Shown piece after piece: positions 27,507 to 35,906 of a DNA stretch of 64,000 nucleotides; position 1 is the stretch's first letter; each line of letters starts with the position of its first letter. The notes beneath the pieces were generated by a model. It was not told where the DNA came from and searched no databases. It saw nothing but the letters and a program-made list of their open reading frames with translations. Made by a program: the position numbers and the translations under genes. This DNA comes from Ruegeria arenilitoris (GTDB lineage: Bacteria > Pseudomonadota > Alphaproteobacteria > Rhodobacterales > Rhodobacteraceae): positions 806,001 through 870,000 of the forward strand of contig NZ_WPZO01000001.1 in NCBI RefSeq assembly GCF_013031355.1. Reading direction: 5' to 3'.

Positions 27507-28286
27507 ATGAAAATCGCCACGTTCAACATCAACGGCATCAAAGCGCGGGCCGAGGCCCTACCCCGATGGCTTGACGAGGCGCAGCCGGATGTTGTGCTGC
27601 TGCAAGAAATCAAGTCGGTCGACGAGAACTTCCCCCGCGAGATGTTTGAAGAGCGGGGCTATAACGTCGAAACCCACGGTCAAAAGAGTTTCAACGGGGT
27701 GGCGATATTGTCCAAGCTACCGCTAGAGGACGTATCCCGCGGCTTGCCAGGCGATGACGAGGACGAACAGGCGCGCTGGATCGAGGCCACGGTGATTGGC
27801 AAACAGGCGCTGCGCATCTGCGGGCTGTACCTACCGAATGGCAACCCGGTGCCCGGCCCAAAATACGATTACAAACTGGCCTGGATGGAACGCTTGTACC
27901 ACCGTGCGCGTGAACTGATGGCCAGCGAAGAAGCGGCATTGATGGCCGGTGACTACAATATCATCCCGCAGGCAGAAGATGCAGCCCGCCCGGATGCCTG
28001 GCGCGAAGACGCCCTGTTCCGTCCCGAAAGCCGCGCTGCGTTTCGCAAGGTCTTGAACCTCGGGTTCACCGAGGCCTTCCGCGCGCGCACGCAGGGGCCG
28101 GGGCATTATTCCTTCTGGGACTATCAGGCCGGTGCATGGAACAAGAATGACGGCATCCGCATCGACCATTTTCTGCTGACACCGCAGGCCGCTGACCTGA
28201 TGCGTGACTGCCAGATTGATTCAGCGGTGCGCGGGCACGAAAAGCCATCAGATCACGTGCCGGTCTGGGTCGATCTCGACCTGTGA
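27507..28286 (+). CDS. xthA: Exodeoxyribonuclease III
   Basis: 259-residue AP endonuclease/3'-5' exonuclease for base excision repair. Motifs: KIATFNINGIKAR at the start, LLQEIKSVDENFP near residue 34 (metal Glu), GLYLPNGNPVPGPK, AGDYNIIP near 150, IDHFLLTP near 225 and the catalytic SDHVPVWVDL at the end. The ATG at 27507 follows GGAGGA. It ends 4 bp from the convergent monooxygenase. Confidence 0.95.
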   Translation: MKIATFNINGIKARAEALPRWLDEAQPDVVLLQEIKSVDENFPREMFEERGYNVETHGQKSFNGVAILSKLPLEDVSRGLPGDDEDEQARWIEATVIGKQALRICGLYLPNGNPVPGPKYDYKLAWMERLYHRARELMASEEAALMAGDYNIIPQAEDAARPDAWREDALFRPESRAAFRKVLNLGFTEAFRARTQGPGHYSFWDYQAGAWNKNDGIRIDHFLLTPQAADLMRDCQIDSAVRGHEKPSDHVPVWVDLDL

Positions 28287-28290
28287 CCGT

Positions 28291-29442
28291 TCACGCGGTC
28301 GCATCGTAGCTGTAGATCCACTCGTATTTCTTTGCCAGTTGCGCTCCAACGGCCATCAGCGCCATCTGCGCCGCCAGCCGCATTGGGCCGCGAAGGTGGA
28401 AGTTGCGCGCATTGGCTCCGGCAGCGGCAACCACTTGTTTTGCCCTTGAGCGGCGCTGGGTTTCATAGGCAGAAAGAGCCCGCGCCACACCCGATTGCCC
28501 TTCGAAAGCGCGGGCCAGAATCCACGCATCCTCAAGCGCCAGACATGCGCCCTGCGCCATGAAGGGCAGCGTCGGATGTGCCGCGTCTCCCAACAGAGCC
28601 AGACGCCCATTTTGCCAGCTTTGCGCAACTGGGCGCAGGAACAGGGCCCATAGGTGGGTCTGGGTCACCTCGGCCAGAATATCACGCACCGGGCCGCCGA
28701 AATCGGCAAAACGCGCGCGCAGATCGTCCGGGTCGCCTTGCAGACGCCAGCCTTCTTCCTGCCAGTCCGAACGCTCCTCGATCGCAACCACATTCATCAG
28801 ACGTTGGTCACGCAGCGGATACGTAACCACATGACGGCCCGGCCCCATGGTCAGCGACGCGCGCGGCATCTCTTCGCGCTGCGACCAGGGGATCGTTGCG
28901 CGCCAGGCGATCTGATGGGTGAACTGAGGTGCCTCGGTGCCGTTCAGGATCGGTCGAATCTCGCTGCGCCCGCCGTCTGCGGCAATGACGCAATCCGAGC
29001 GCAATCGCTCTCCACCGTCCAGCACGACCTCGGCCTCGCTTGGATGTTTGACAACCTTCGTCACGCGCGAACCCAGCCGGATATCGACGCCTGCATCCCG
29101 TGCCGCCCGGTGCAACAGGTCCAGAAGATCGGCACGGTGATAGTAATAGGTCGGACCGGCGGCGGGTGCGGGAACCCGGCTGATCACACGACCCTTACGG
29201 TAATCGCGAAGTATCGTTCCGTGAGAGAGCTGCCCGTCCTCGGGCACCTTCCCAACCACACCCAGGGCCCGCAGAACCGCTATGCCGTTGGCGCTGATCT
29301 GCAACCCAGCGCCAACCTCAGTCAGGGCCGAGGCCTGTTCCAGAACCGTAACTTGCGCCCCGCGCTGCCGCAGCGCCAGAGCGGCCGCCAGGCCGCCGAT
29401 GCCGCCGCCGATGATACTGAATTTCAGACCGTCGATATTCAT
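28291..29442 (-). CDS. FAD-dependent aromatic-type monooxygenase
   Basis: 383-residue group A flavin monooxygenase (salicylate hydroxylase/UbiH-like). The FAD Rossmann motif IIGGGIGGLAAALALRQRGA is near residue 10. VIAADGGRSEIRPIL (the DG motif) lies near 153, and GDAAHPTLPFMAQGACLALED (the GD motif that contacts flavin ribityl) near 285. It would hydroxylate an aromatic or similar ring with NAD(P)H and O2; the substrate is unknown. It stands alone between xthA and dksA. The terminator of dksA lies 15 bp upstream of its ATG, so it needs its own promoter or readthrough. Confidence 0.82.
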   Translation of the reverse strand: MNIDGLKFSIIGGGIGGLAAALALRQRGAQVTVLEQASALTEVGAGLQISANGIAVLRALGVVGKVPEDGQLSHGTILRDYRKGRVISRVPAPAAGPTYYYHRADLLDLLHRAARDAGVDIRLGSRVTKVVKHPSEAEVVLDGGERLRSDCVIAADGGRSEIRPILNGTEAPQFTHQIAWRATIPWSQREEMPRASLTMGPGRHVVTYPLRDQRLMNVVAIEERSDWQEEGWRLQGDPDDLRARFADFGGPVRDILAEVTQTHLWALFLRPVAQSWQNGRLALLGDAAHPTLPFMAQGACLALEDAWILARAFEGQSGVARALSAYETQRRSRAKQVVAAAGANARNFHLRGPMRLAAQMALMAVGAQLAKKYEWIYSYDATA

Positions 29443-29456
29443 GGCACCGCCTTAAC

Positions 29457-29488
29457 GCAAAAACGCCGAAGCCACAGGCCCCGGCGTT
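29457..29488 (-). terminator. Terminator of dksA
   Basis: On the minus strand a hairpin AACGCCG (29482-29488) with CGGCGTT (29462-29468) is followed by a T run (29457-29463 read as A on the plus strand). It lies 26 bp after the dksA stop. The loop contains extra GGCC/GGCT pairing. Confidence 0.7.
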
Positions 29489-29513
29489 CGAGTTTTCCCG
29501 AATTTCCCAGCGA

Positions 29514-29936
29514 TCAATCGTCGCGGTGGACCTTCTCGCGGCGCTCGTGACGCTCCTGCGCCTCAAGCGTCATGGTGGCGATCGGACGCGCATCCAGACG
29601 CTTCAGCGAAATCGGGTCGCCCGTCATCTCGCAATAGCCGTACTCACCCTCGTCGATGCGGCGCAGGGCCGAGTCGATCTTGGCCACCAGCTTGCGCTGA
29701 CGGTCGCGGGTGCGCAGCTCGAGCGCGCGGTCGGTTTCCTCGCTCGCGCGGTCAGCAACGTCCGGAATGTTACGGGTGTTGTCCTGCAGCCCTTCGATCG
29801 TGTCGCGGCTGCCCGCCAAAAGTTCGTTCTTCCAATCCAGCAGCTTGCGACGGAAATACTCAAGCTGACGGTCATTCATGAAAGGCTCATCTTCGGCCGG
29901 GCGATAATCTTCCGGCAGAAAAACTTCCTGCTTCAT
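29514..29936 (-). CDS. dksA: RNA polymerase-binding transcription factor DksA
   Basis: 140-residue partner of RNA polymerase that mediates the ppGpp stringent response. Seen: PFMNDRQLEYFRRKLLDWKN, the coiled-coil region with DVADRASEETDRALELRTRD (acidic tip), and a zinc-finger remnant GEYGYCEMTGDPISLKRLDA. There the usual four-cysteine finger is reduced to a single Cys, as in known alphaproteobacterial DksA. ATG at 29936 follows GAGGGAG. An alternative ATG at 29990, also with a good ribosome site, would add 18 residues. Confidence 0.92.
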   Translation of the reverse strand: MKQEVFLPEDYRPAEDEPFMNDRQLEYFRRKLLDWKNELLAGSRDTIEGLQDNTRNIPDVADRASEETDRALELRTRDRQRKLVAKIDSALRRIDEGEYGYCEMTGDPISLKRLDARPIATMTLEAQERHERREKVHRDD

Positions 29937-30306
29937 CTTTGCTCCCTCGGTATGGCCAGAAACGTCGGTTGCTGTTGTTTCACCTGACATTTGGCTCTCC
30001 CTTCTGCGGAGCGTGTATCCGACGCGCGTAAGAATGTCACTACACAAACGTCGTCTTGATACGTCACGTTCCGGACTTGTCTAAATATGAGACATGTAAC
30101 AACAAAACCTTGTTTTTCTGCGGAAAACCTTGGGCATTTTTGCGGCAAACCACAACCAAAGCGTCATTCGCTTTTGGTCGAATCACGCCAAACAGATTGG
30201 AGTCGCAGCGAAATTTGCGGTGCCGGACGCCGCGGCCCGCTTGTCAAAATCTCTACCTCTCTGTAACCCGAACACCACAGATTGCGCGAAACCACACGAG
30301 GGGCCC
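29937..30306. other. Divergent non-coding gap between dksA and moxR
   Basis: 370 bases without a convincing gene (316 if dksA starts at 29990). The region is AT-richer than its surroundings and must hold promoters for both genes. The only candidate I can place is TTGTCA (30241-30246), 17 bp, TAACCC (30264-30269) for moxR, and it is weak. Around 30090 there is a short imperfect dyad (TGTCT / AGACA). I see no small ORF with a ribosome site and no stable RNA fold. Confidence 0.4.
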
Positions 30307-31152
30307 ATGACCGCACGTTTCCAAGGCACCGCCGAATATGTTGCCACCGATGACCTGACCATTGCGGTAAACGCTGCCGTTACGCTGGAACGTCCGCTGC
30401 TGGTCAAGGGTGAACCGGGCACCGGCAAGACCGAACTGGCCAAACAGGTGGCCGGCGCGCTGGGACTGACGATGATCGAGTGGAACGTGAAATCTACCAC
30501 CCGCGCCCAGCAAGGTCTGTATGAATATGACGCCGTCAGCCGCCTGCGTGACAGCCAGCTGGGTGACGAGCGCGTGCATGACGTGTCGAACTATATCCGC
30601 AAGGGCAAGCTGTGGCAGGCGTTCGAGGCCGACGAAAAGGTCGTTTTGCTGATCGATGAGATCGACAAGGCCGATATCGAGTTTCCCAACGACCTGCTGC
30701 AGGAACTCGATAAGATGGAGTTCCACGTTTACGAGACCGGTGAGACGATCCGGGCCAGACACCGCCCCATCGTCATCATCACCTCGAACAACGAAAAAGA
30801 ACTGCCCGACGCCTTCCTGCGCCGCTGTTTCTTCCACTACATCCGCTTCCCGGATGAGGCGACCATGCGCCGGATCGTCGAGGTGCATCATCCCGGCATC
30901 AAGGATGCGCTGCTAACCACTGCATTGACGCAATTTTATGAGATCCGCGAGACGCAAGGCCTTAAAAAGAAGCCTTCGACATCCGAGGTTCTGGATTGGC
31001 TGAAACTGCTGCTGGCCGAGGACCTGACGTCCGAGGACCTCAAACGCGATGGCGCCAATGCCCTTCCCAAGCTGCACGGTGCTCTGCTGAAGAACGAACA
31101 GGACGTTCATCTGTTTGAACGTCTGGCGTTCATGGCGCGGGGAAAACGCTGA
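30307..31152 (+). CDS. MoxR-family AAA+ ATPase
   Basis: 281-residue AAA+ chaperone. Walker A is GEPGTGKTELAKQ (near residue 38), Walker B VVLLIDEIDKADIEFPNDLL (near 115), sensor 1 VIITSNNEKELPDAFLRRC (near 155, including the arginine finger region). The C-terminal lid follows (STSEVLDWLKLLLAEDL). MoxR proteins remodel or load metal into partner complexes together with von Willebrand A-domain proteins. The CoxE-like VWA gene lies 2.1 kb downstream on the same strand (33260), with three genes in between. ATG at 30307. Confidence 0.9.
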   Translation: MTARFQGTAEYVATDDLTIAVNAAVTLERPLLVKGEPGTGKTELAKQVAGALGLTMIEWNVKSTTRAQQGLYEYDAVSRLRDSQLGDERVHDVSNYIRKGKLWQAFEADEKVVLLIDEIDKADIEFPNDLLQELDKMEFHVYETGETIRARHRPIVIITSNNEKELPDAFLRRCFFHYIRFPDEATMRRIVEVHHPGIKDALLTTALTQFYEIRETQGLKKKPSTSEVLDWLKLLLAEDLTSEDLKRDGANALPKLHGALLKNEQDVHLFERLAFMARGKR

Positions 31153-31268
31153 ACCTATAGACCCGCAGGGGATCGCCGCTTGCCTTGAGCAGAGCAGCCT
31201 GTCAGCATTGCAGCTGGCGGCCCGGTGTATCCGGGCTATGTGTGACCGAACAAGACGGGACGTTCTGA

Positions 31269-31718
31269 ATGGCTGACACTCTGACCATCCGCGCATTGCG
31301 GCCTGAAGACCGCGATGAATGGTCCGACATGTGGCGGGACTATCTGGCGTTTTATGAAACAACTGTGCCGGATGAGACCTACGAGTCCTCCTTTGCCCGC
31401 CTGTTGGGTGACGATCCGAATGATTTCTCGTGCTTTGTCGCGGAGAAAAATGGGCAATTGTTGGGACTGACCCATTACCTGTTTCACCGCAACATCTGGA
31501 AGGTGGAAAGTGTCTGCTATCTGCAGGACCTGTTTACCCGCCCCGAAGCGCGCGGCACCGGCGTGGGTCGTGCACTGATCCAGGCGGTGTATGACGAGGC
31601 CGACCGGCAAGGTGCCCCTTCCGTCTACTGGCTGACGCAGGAGTTCAACCACACGGCCCGCAAGCTGTACGACCGAATTGGCAAACAGACCCCGTTTATC
31701 CGGTATCAGCGCCCATGA
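31269..31718 (+). CDS. GNAT-family N-acetyltransferase
   Basis: 149-residue acetyltransferase with the full GNAT fold. LTIRALRPEDRDEW is at the start, ESVCYLQDLFTRPEARGTGVG (strand 4 and the acetyl-CoA R/Q-x-x-G-x-G loop) near residue 80, and VYWLTQEFNHTARKLYDRIG near 118. Substrate unknown. It ends with TGA inside the ATGATG start of the DUF2927 gene, so translation is coupled. The 116 bp between it and moxR contain no clear terminator. Confidence 0.85.
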   Translation: MADTLTIRALRPEDRDEWSDMWRDYLAFYETTVPDETYESSFARLLGDDPNDFSCFVAEKNGQLLGLTHYLFHRNIWKVESVCYLQDLFTRPEARGTGVGRALIQAVYDEADRQGAPSVYWLTQEFNHTARKLYDRIGKQTPFIRYQRP

Positions 31719-33082
31719 TGCGAGGGGCCGCGATCCTTGCCGCTTTGGCGCTGGCGGGCTGCGCAGCTGTAGAGCCGGTCGAGGTCCCGACCCGCGTTCA
31801 GGCCATCGAAGAAAAACTGCCCCCGGCCAAGGCGTTCATCCGCTCGTCCCCAACGCCGGCAAGCCGGTCGAATGCAAATATCGCGGCGGATTTCGTATCC
31901 TTGCACTTCGCGCTGGAAGGCGGCGCCCAACTGCCGGTGTTCACGCGGTTCGAAACCCCGATCACCGTGCGCCTGACCGGTGCGCCCACCCCGTCGATGC
32001 AGCGCGACCTGACCCGCCTGCTGAACCGCCTGCGCAACGAGGCCGGGATCAACATCCGCCAAATTTCAGAAGGCACAGCCAACATCACCATCGAGGCCGT
32101 CAGTCAGGACGACATCCATGCCATCCTGCCGCAGGCGGCCTGTTTCGTGGTGCCCAATTCCTCGAGCTTCGAGGAATACCGCCGCGACCGGCGCAAGCAG
32201 AAAAGCAGCTGGTCTCGCCTGCGCAGCCGTGAGCGTCTGGGCGTGTTCATCCCCTACGACGTCAGCCCGCAGGAAAAACGCGACTGCCTGCATGAAGAAA
32301 TCGCGCAGGCACTGGGGCCACTGAACGACCTCTATCACCTGCCGGATTCGGTGTTCAACGACGACAACATCCATACCGTTCTGACCGGGTTCGACATGCT
32401 GATCCTGCGCGCGACCTATGCGCCCGAACTGCGCAGTGGCATGACCCGCGAACAGGTCGAGGCTGCGTTACCCGGCATTCTCAGCCGCCTGAACCCGCGC
32501 GGAGACTCCCTGCCCGCTCAACCGGTTTCCGAGACACCGCGTGAATGGATCAATGCGATCCAGAAATCCCTGCGACCGACACGCGGGGCGCAAAGACGTA
32601 AAAGAGACGCCCAACTGGCCGCCCGGATCGGACAGGAGCAAGGCTGGACCGACCACCGTCGCGCCTATCCCTATTACGTGATGGGACGTATGGAGCAGTT
32701 CGACAACCCGCAGGCGGCGCTGCGCAACTACCAGACCGCCCTGCAGTTCCTGCGCGCCACGCCCGGCACCGAAGTTCATCAAGCCTATGTCACCACCCAG
32801 ACCGCCGCCTATGCGCTGGCGCAAGGCAAAGGCCCCGAGGTTTTGCCTGAACTGGACAAGGCCATCGACGTGATGACACGCGCCGAAAATGCCTCGCAAC
32901 TGGCCACGTTGCTGTTGCTGAAATCCGAAGCGCTCAATCAGGCGGGCCGAACCGCGCAGGCACGTTCCGTCAGGCTGGACAGTCTGGCATGGGCGCGCTA
33001 CGGCTTCGGCTCGGAAACGGTGGTCCGGTCGCTGATGCAGGACGTTGCGGAAGGACCCCCCAACAAAAACAGGGGCGGATAA
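31715..33082 (+). CDS. DUF2927 lipoprotein with TPR-like C-terminus
   Basis: 455 residues. The signal peptide ends in lipobox LAGC at Cys16, so it should be membrane-anchored outside the cytoplasm. Residues ~60-260 match DUF2927, including KRDCLHEEIAQALGPLNDLY. Here the HEE sequence resembles a metallopeptidase active site, but whether it is catalytic is unknown. The last 150 residues (YYVMGRMEQFDNPQAALRNY; LLLKSEALNQAGRTAQARSV) look like tetratricopeptide helices for protein contacts. It starts inside the end of the acetyltransferase gene and is followed after 3 bp by a tiny membrane-protein gene. Confidence 0.82.
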   Translation: MMRGAAILAALALAGCAAVEPVEVPTRVQAIEEKLPPAKAFIRSSPTPASRSNANIAADFVSLHFALEGGAQLPVFTRFETPITVRLTGAPTPSMQRDLTRLLNRLRNEAGINIRQISEGTANITIEAVSQDDIHAILPQAACFVVPNSSSFEEYRRDRRKQKSSWSRLRSRERLGVFIPYDVSPQEKRDCLHEEIAQALGPLNDLYHLPDSVFNDDNIHTVLTGFDMLILRATYAPELRSGMTREQVEAALPGILSRLNPRGDSLPAQPVSETPREWINAIQKSLRPTRGAQRRKRDAQLAARIGQEQGWTDHRRAYPYYVMGRMEQFDNPQAALRNYQTALQFLRATPGTEVHQAYVTTQTAAYALAQGKGPEVLPELDKAIDVMTRAENASQLATLLLLKSEALNQAGRTAQARSVRLDSLAWARYGFGSETVVRSLMQDVAEGPPNKNRGG

Positions 33083-33085
33083 CGC

Positions 33086-33256
33086 ATGGTCGTGGTTTTG
33101 GGAATGGCGATACTGGGGGCAATCCTTGGGGCGCTGACGGCACGCAAACGCAATGGCAACGGTGCCGACGTGGCCCAATACGCTGCCGGGTACGGCATCG
33201 CCTTTGCGCTTGCCGGGTTGGTGCTGTCGCTGGTCCTTGTCAGGTTTGTGGGGTAA
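33086..33256 (+). CDS. 56-residue two-helix membrane protein
   Basis: A short gene between the DUF2927 and VWA genes: MVVVLGMAILGAILGALTAR, a polar turn (KRNGNGADVAQ), then a second helix YAAGYGIAFALAGLVLSLVL ending RFVG. Both segments are long enough to span the membrane. It starts 3 bp after the DUF2927 stop and ends 3 bp before the VWA start, so it is tightly placed in one transcript. No known family recognised. Confidence 0.75.
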   Translation: MVVVLGMAILGAILGALTARKRNGNGADVAQYAAGYGIAFALAGLVLSLVLVRFVG

Positions 33257-33259
33257 GCG

Positions 33260-34444
33260 ATGTTTCTGCCCTTTTTCGAAAACCTCCGCAAAGCTGGCAT
33301 TCCCGTATCCTTGCGCGAATACCTGACGTTTCTGGAGGGCATGAAAAAGGGCCTGGCCACCTATGATGTCGAGGCGTTCTACTACCTCGCCCGCATCTCG
33401 ATGGTGAAAGACGAACGCAACATCGACAAGTTCGACCGCGCCTTTGCCGCCAGTTTCGAAGGACTGAACGAGATCAGCTTTGATCAGGTGCTTGAGGCCG
33501 TCGATATCCCCGCCGATTGGCTGGCAAAGATGGCCGAAAAGCACCTGTCCGAGGAAGAGAAGGCCGAGATCGAGGCCTTGGGCGGCTTTGAAAAGCTGAT
33601 GGAGACGCTGCGCGAGCGTCTGAATGACCAGCATGGCCGCCATCAGGGCGGCAACAAGTGGATCGGAACTGCCGGAACGTCTCCGTTCGGGGCCTATGGC
33701 TATAATCCCGAAGGTGTGCGCATCGGCCAGAAGGAAAGCCGCCATCAGCGTGCGGTAAAAGTCTGGGACAAGCGCGAATTCAAGAACCTGGACGACACCG
33801 TTGAACTGGGCACCCGCAACATCAAGGTGGCCCTGAAACGCCTGCGCCGCTGGGCGCGCGAGGGTGCTGCCGAGGAACTGGATCTGGACGGCACAATCCG
33901 CGCCACAGCCGAGCACGGCTATCTGGACGTCAAAACCCGTCCCGAGCGTCACAACGCGGTCAAGGTACTGCTGTTTCTGGACGTGGGCGGCTCGATGGAC
34001 CCGCATATCAAGGTGGTTGAAGAGCTGTTCTCGGCCGCCCGGACCGAATTCAAGCATCTGGAATATTACTACTTCCACAATTGCCTGTATGAAGGCGTCT
34101 GGCGCGACAACCGCCGCCGCTGGGACCAACAGACCCCGACACATGAGGTGCTGCGGACCTACGGCTCAGACTACAAGTGCATCTTTGTCGGCGACGCCTC
34201 GATGAGCCCGTATGAGATCGCCTATCCCGGCGGCGCCAACGAGCACTGGAACAAGGAAGCCGGCCAAGTCTGGCTGCAACGAGCGCGTGATCAGTGGCCG
34301 TCAAACCTGTGGATCAACCCGGTGCCCGAAAAGTACTGGGGCTATACCCACTCGATCGGCATGGTTCAGGAGATTTTCGAAGACCGCATGGTCCCTATGA
34401 CGCTGGCCGGCCTTGAACAGGGGATGCGGGAGCTGACACGCTGA
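33260..34444 (+). CDS. CoxE-like von Willebrand factor A-domain protein
   Basis: 394 residues, cytoplasmic. The first half is helical and charged (FLPFFENLRKAGIPVSLREY; EALGGFEKLMETLRERLNDQ). The second half is a VWA domain with the metal-ion adhesion site as LFLDVGGSMDPH (near residue 240; Gly replaces the usual Ser at DxSxS position two) and IFVGDASMSPYEIA near 315. CoxE-like proteins partner with MoxR ATPases in maturing metalloenzymes. The moxR gene at 30307 is the likely partner. The gene ends 9 bp from the convergent membrane-protein gene. Confidence 0.88.
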   Translation: MFLPFFENLRKAGIPVSLREYLTFLEGMKKGLATYDVEAFYYLARISMVKDERNIDKFDRAFAASFEGLNEISFDQVLEAVDIPADWLAKMAEKHLSEEEKAEIEALGGFEKLMETLRERLNDQHGRHQGGNKWIGTAGTSPFGAYGYNPEGVRIGQKESRHQRAVKVWDKREFKNLDDTVELGTRNIKVALKRLRRWAREGAAEELDLDGTIRATAEHGYLDVKTRPERHNAVKVLLFLDVGGSMDPHIKVVEELFSAARTEFKHLEYYYFHNCLYEGVWRDNRRRWDQQTPTHEVLRTYGSDYKCIFVGDASMSPYEIAYPGGANEHWNKEAGQVWLQRARDQWPSNLWINPVPEKYWGYTHSIGMVQEIFEDRMVPMTLAGLEQGMRELTR

Positions 34445-34453
34445 CCCCGAGGA

Positions 34454-34987
34454 TCAACGGGTCATGCGGGAATGTCTAAGGCTGCGCAAGTCGACTTCTT
34501 CCTCGGACTTCTCAGGCATCTTCCAACCGGTTTCAATTGTTGGTGGCGGGCTGTTTTTACCTCCCACGATGCCGTAAACGAGCGCAGACCAACCGAAGAT
34601 ATTTGCGAACACCAGGGTCGGTACGCAGGCCAACATGGCAAGCGACCGCGAAAGCGGCTCTTCTATCTGCCACGGTATAACGGCCATCATCCCGACCAGA
34701 ATGTATAAAATCGTAACCAGTCCAGAGGCAACGAAGACGCCGCCGCCTTTCAACACATTGTTTGGATCTTCCAGCCACGCGGGGGTGAAGCGTCCAATCG
34801 CCATGATTGCGCCGACAACCAGCCCAAGAACCGAAAGCACAATCATATGAACCAGACTATGCGCTTCGGGAAAGCGGGCGAGCAAAGCCCAGATCAACAT
34901 AGCAGACATCAACAGCCCATACCGCCCTTGCGCGCGCAGTCCGAACTTATAAACAGAGTAAATAAATTTCTTCATTTTTAAGTACAT
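34454..34987 (-). CDS. Four-helix integral membrane protein, unknown function
   Basis: About 177 residues. Four hydrophobic segments are visible (LLMSAMLIWALLARF; LVHMIVLSVLGLVVGAIMAI; GVFVASGLVTILYILVGMMA; LAMLACVPTLVFANIFGWSA). They are followed by a polar tail rich in Glu and Arg. The start is uncertain: ATG at 34987 or at 34975, neither with a well-spaced ribosome site. No family recognised. It stands alone between two convergent/divergent neighbours; its codon use is a little AT-richer near the start. Confidence 0.65.
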   Translation of the reverse strand: MYLKMKKFIYSVYKFGLRAQGRYGLLMSAMLIWALLARFPEAHSLVHMIVLSVLGLVVGAIMAIGRFTPAWLEDPNNVLKGGGVFVASGLVTILYILVGMMAVIPWQIEEPLSRSLAMLACVPTLVFANIFGWSALVYGIVGGKNSPPPTIETGWKMPEKSEEEVDLRSLRHSRMTR

Positions 34988-35105
34988 ACCTTCGCGAATC
35001 TTGCCTTTTTTGCTTGATAAAGGAACAAGTTGACAGAACTTGGGCCAAGCGGGCACCTAACATAGCTTTGGGGCGCGGCTTGCCTATCGAACAACGCAAG
35101 GCCAT

Positions 35106-35804
35106 ATGTGTAATATGCTTCGCCTCACCCCGATCCTGCTGGCCATCGCCTATGCCATTGTCATGTACCGGATATCTGTGTGGCGTACGCACAGGGAACT
35201 GGACGCGAAATCGACCGAACTGGCCGATCCGGCGCTGAAACGCATGACCGACCGGCTGGCGGCCGCGCTAGAGATCGACCGGGTGCCCGTCTATATCTAC
35301 GAGATCGATCCGGTGAATGGGCTGGCAGCCCCCGACGGGCGGATATTCATCACGCGCGGGTTTTATCGCAAGTTTCGGAACGGAGAGGTTTCGGCCGAAG
35401 AAATGGCCAGCGTCATCGCGCATGAGCTGGGGCATGTGGCACTGGGGCACGCGCGGCGGCGGATGATCGATTTCTCGGGCCAGAACGCGTTGCGGGCCGC
35501 GCTGATGATGCTGTTTGCCCGGTTTATTCCGTTCATCGGGGCGTGGATTGCCAATATGTTGACGCATCTTCTGGCCTCACGCCTGTCGCGCGGCGATGAG
35601 TATGAGGCCGATGAGTACGCCGCCGCTTTGCTGACCAAGGCCGGGATTGGCATCGGGCCGCAGAAGTCCCTGTTTCACAAGCTGGAAGGTCTGACCCAGC
35701 AACGCGCCGGAGTTGTGCCCGCATGGTTGATGAGCCATCCAAATACCGATGAGCGGATTGCGGCGCTGGAAGCGCTTGAGCAGCGTTGGGGCTCGGGCGG
35801 ATAG
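35106..35804 (+). CDS. M48-family metalloprotease
   Basis: 232 residues. The zinc motif HELGHVALGH lies near residue 105 and the third ligand Glu in DEYEADEYAAALL near 162, both typical of M48 (HtpX/LoiP-like) peptidases. An N-terminal hydrophobic stretch (ILLAIAYAIVMY) and a second one after the zinc site (LMMLFARFIPFIGAWIANML) suggest membrane attachment. It may degrade damaged envelope proteins. ATG at 35106 follows AAGG; a second ATG three codons later is possible. Confidence 0.85.
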   Translation: MCNMLRLTPILLAIAYAIVMYRISVWRTHRELDAKSTELADPALKRMTDRLAAALEIDRVPVYIYEIDPVNGLAAPDGRIFITRGFYRKFRNGEVSAEEMASVIAHELGHVALGHARRRMIDFSGQNALRAALMMLFARFIPFIGAWIANMLTHLLASRLSRGDEYEADEYAAALLTKAGIGIGPQKSLFHKLEGLTQQRAGVVPAWLMSHPNTDERIAALEALEQRWGSGG

Positions 35805-35829
35805 GTTGCGCAGCGAGGGACCAGCCCGC

Positions 35830-35855
35830 CGCCATTGGCGCTCGAACCAATGGCG
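35830..35855. repeat. Hairpin in a convergent gap (possible dispersed repeat or terminator)
   Basis: A 9-bp perfect stem CGCCATTGG / CCAATGGCG (35830-35838 with 35847-35855) with an 8-base loop, 26 bp after the M48 stop. It has no immediate T run, but GTATTTTTAG follows at about 35879, a pattern I associate with dispersed intergenic elements in Roseobacters. Confidence 0.4.
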
Positions 35856-35906
35856 CGTCCAAGGGCGGCCCCCCGACGTATTTTTAGCCAGATGAAGAAT
35901 CCGTGT

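Noticed and set aside
32468..34144. A 558-codon open frame on the minus strand
   Set aside because: It is antisense to the DUF2927 and VWA genes, with no domain or ribosome site. The plus-strand genes are tightly spaced and have clear motifs.
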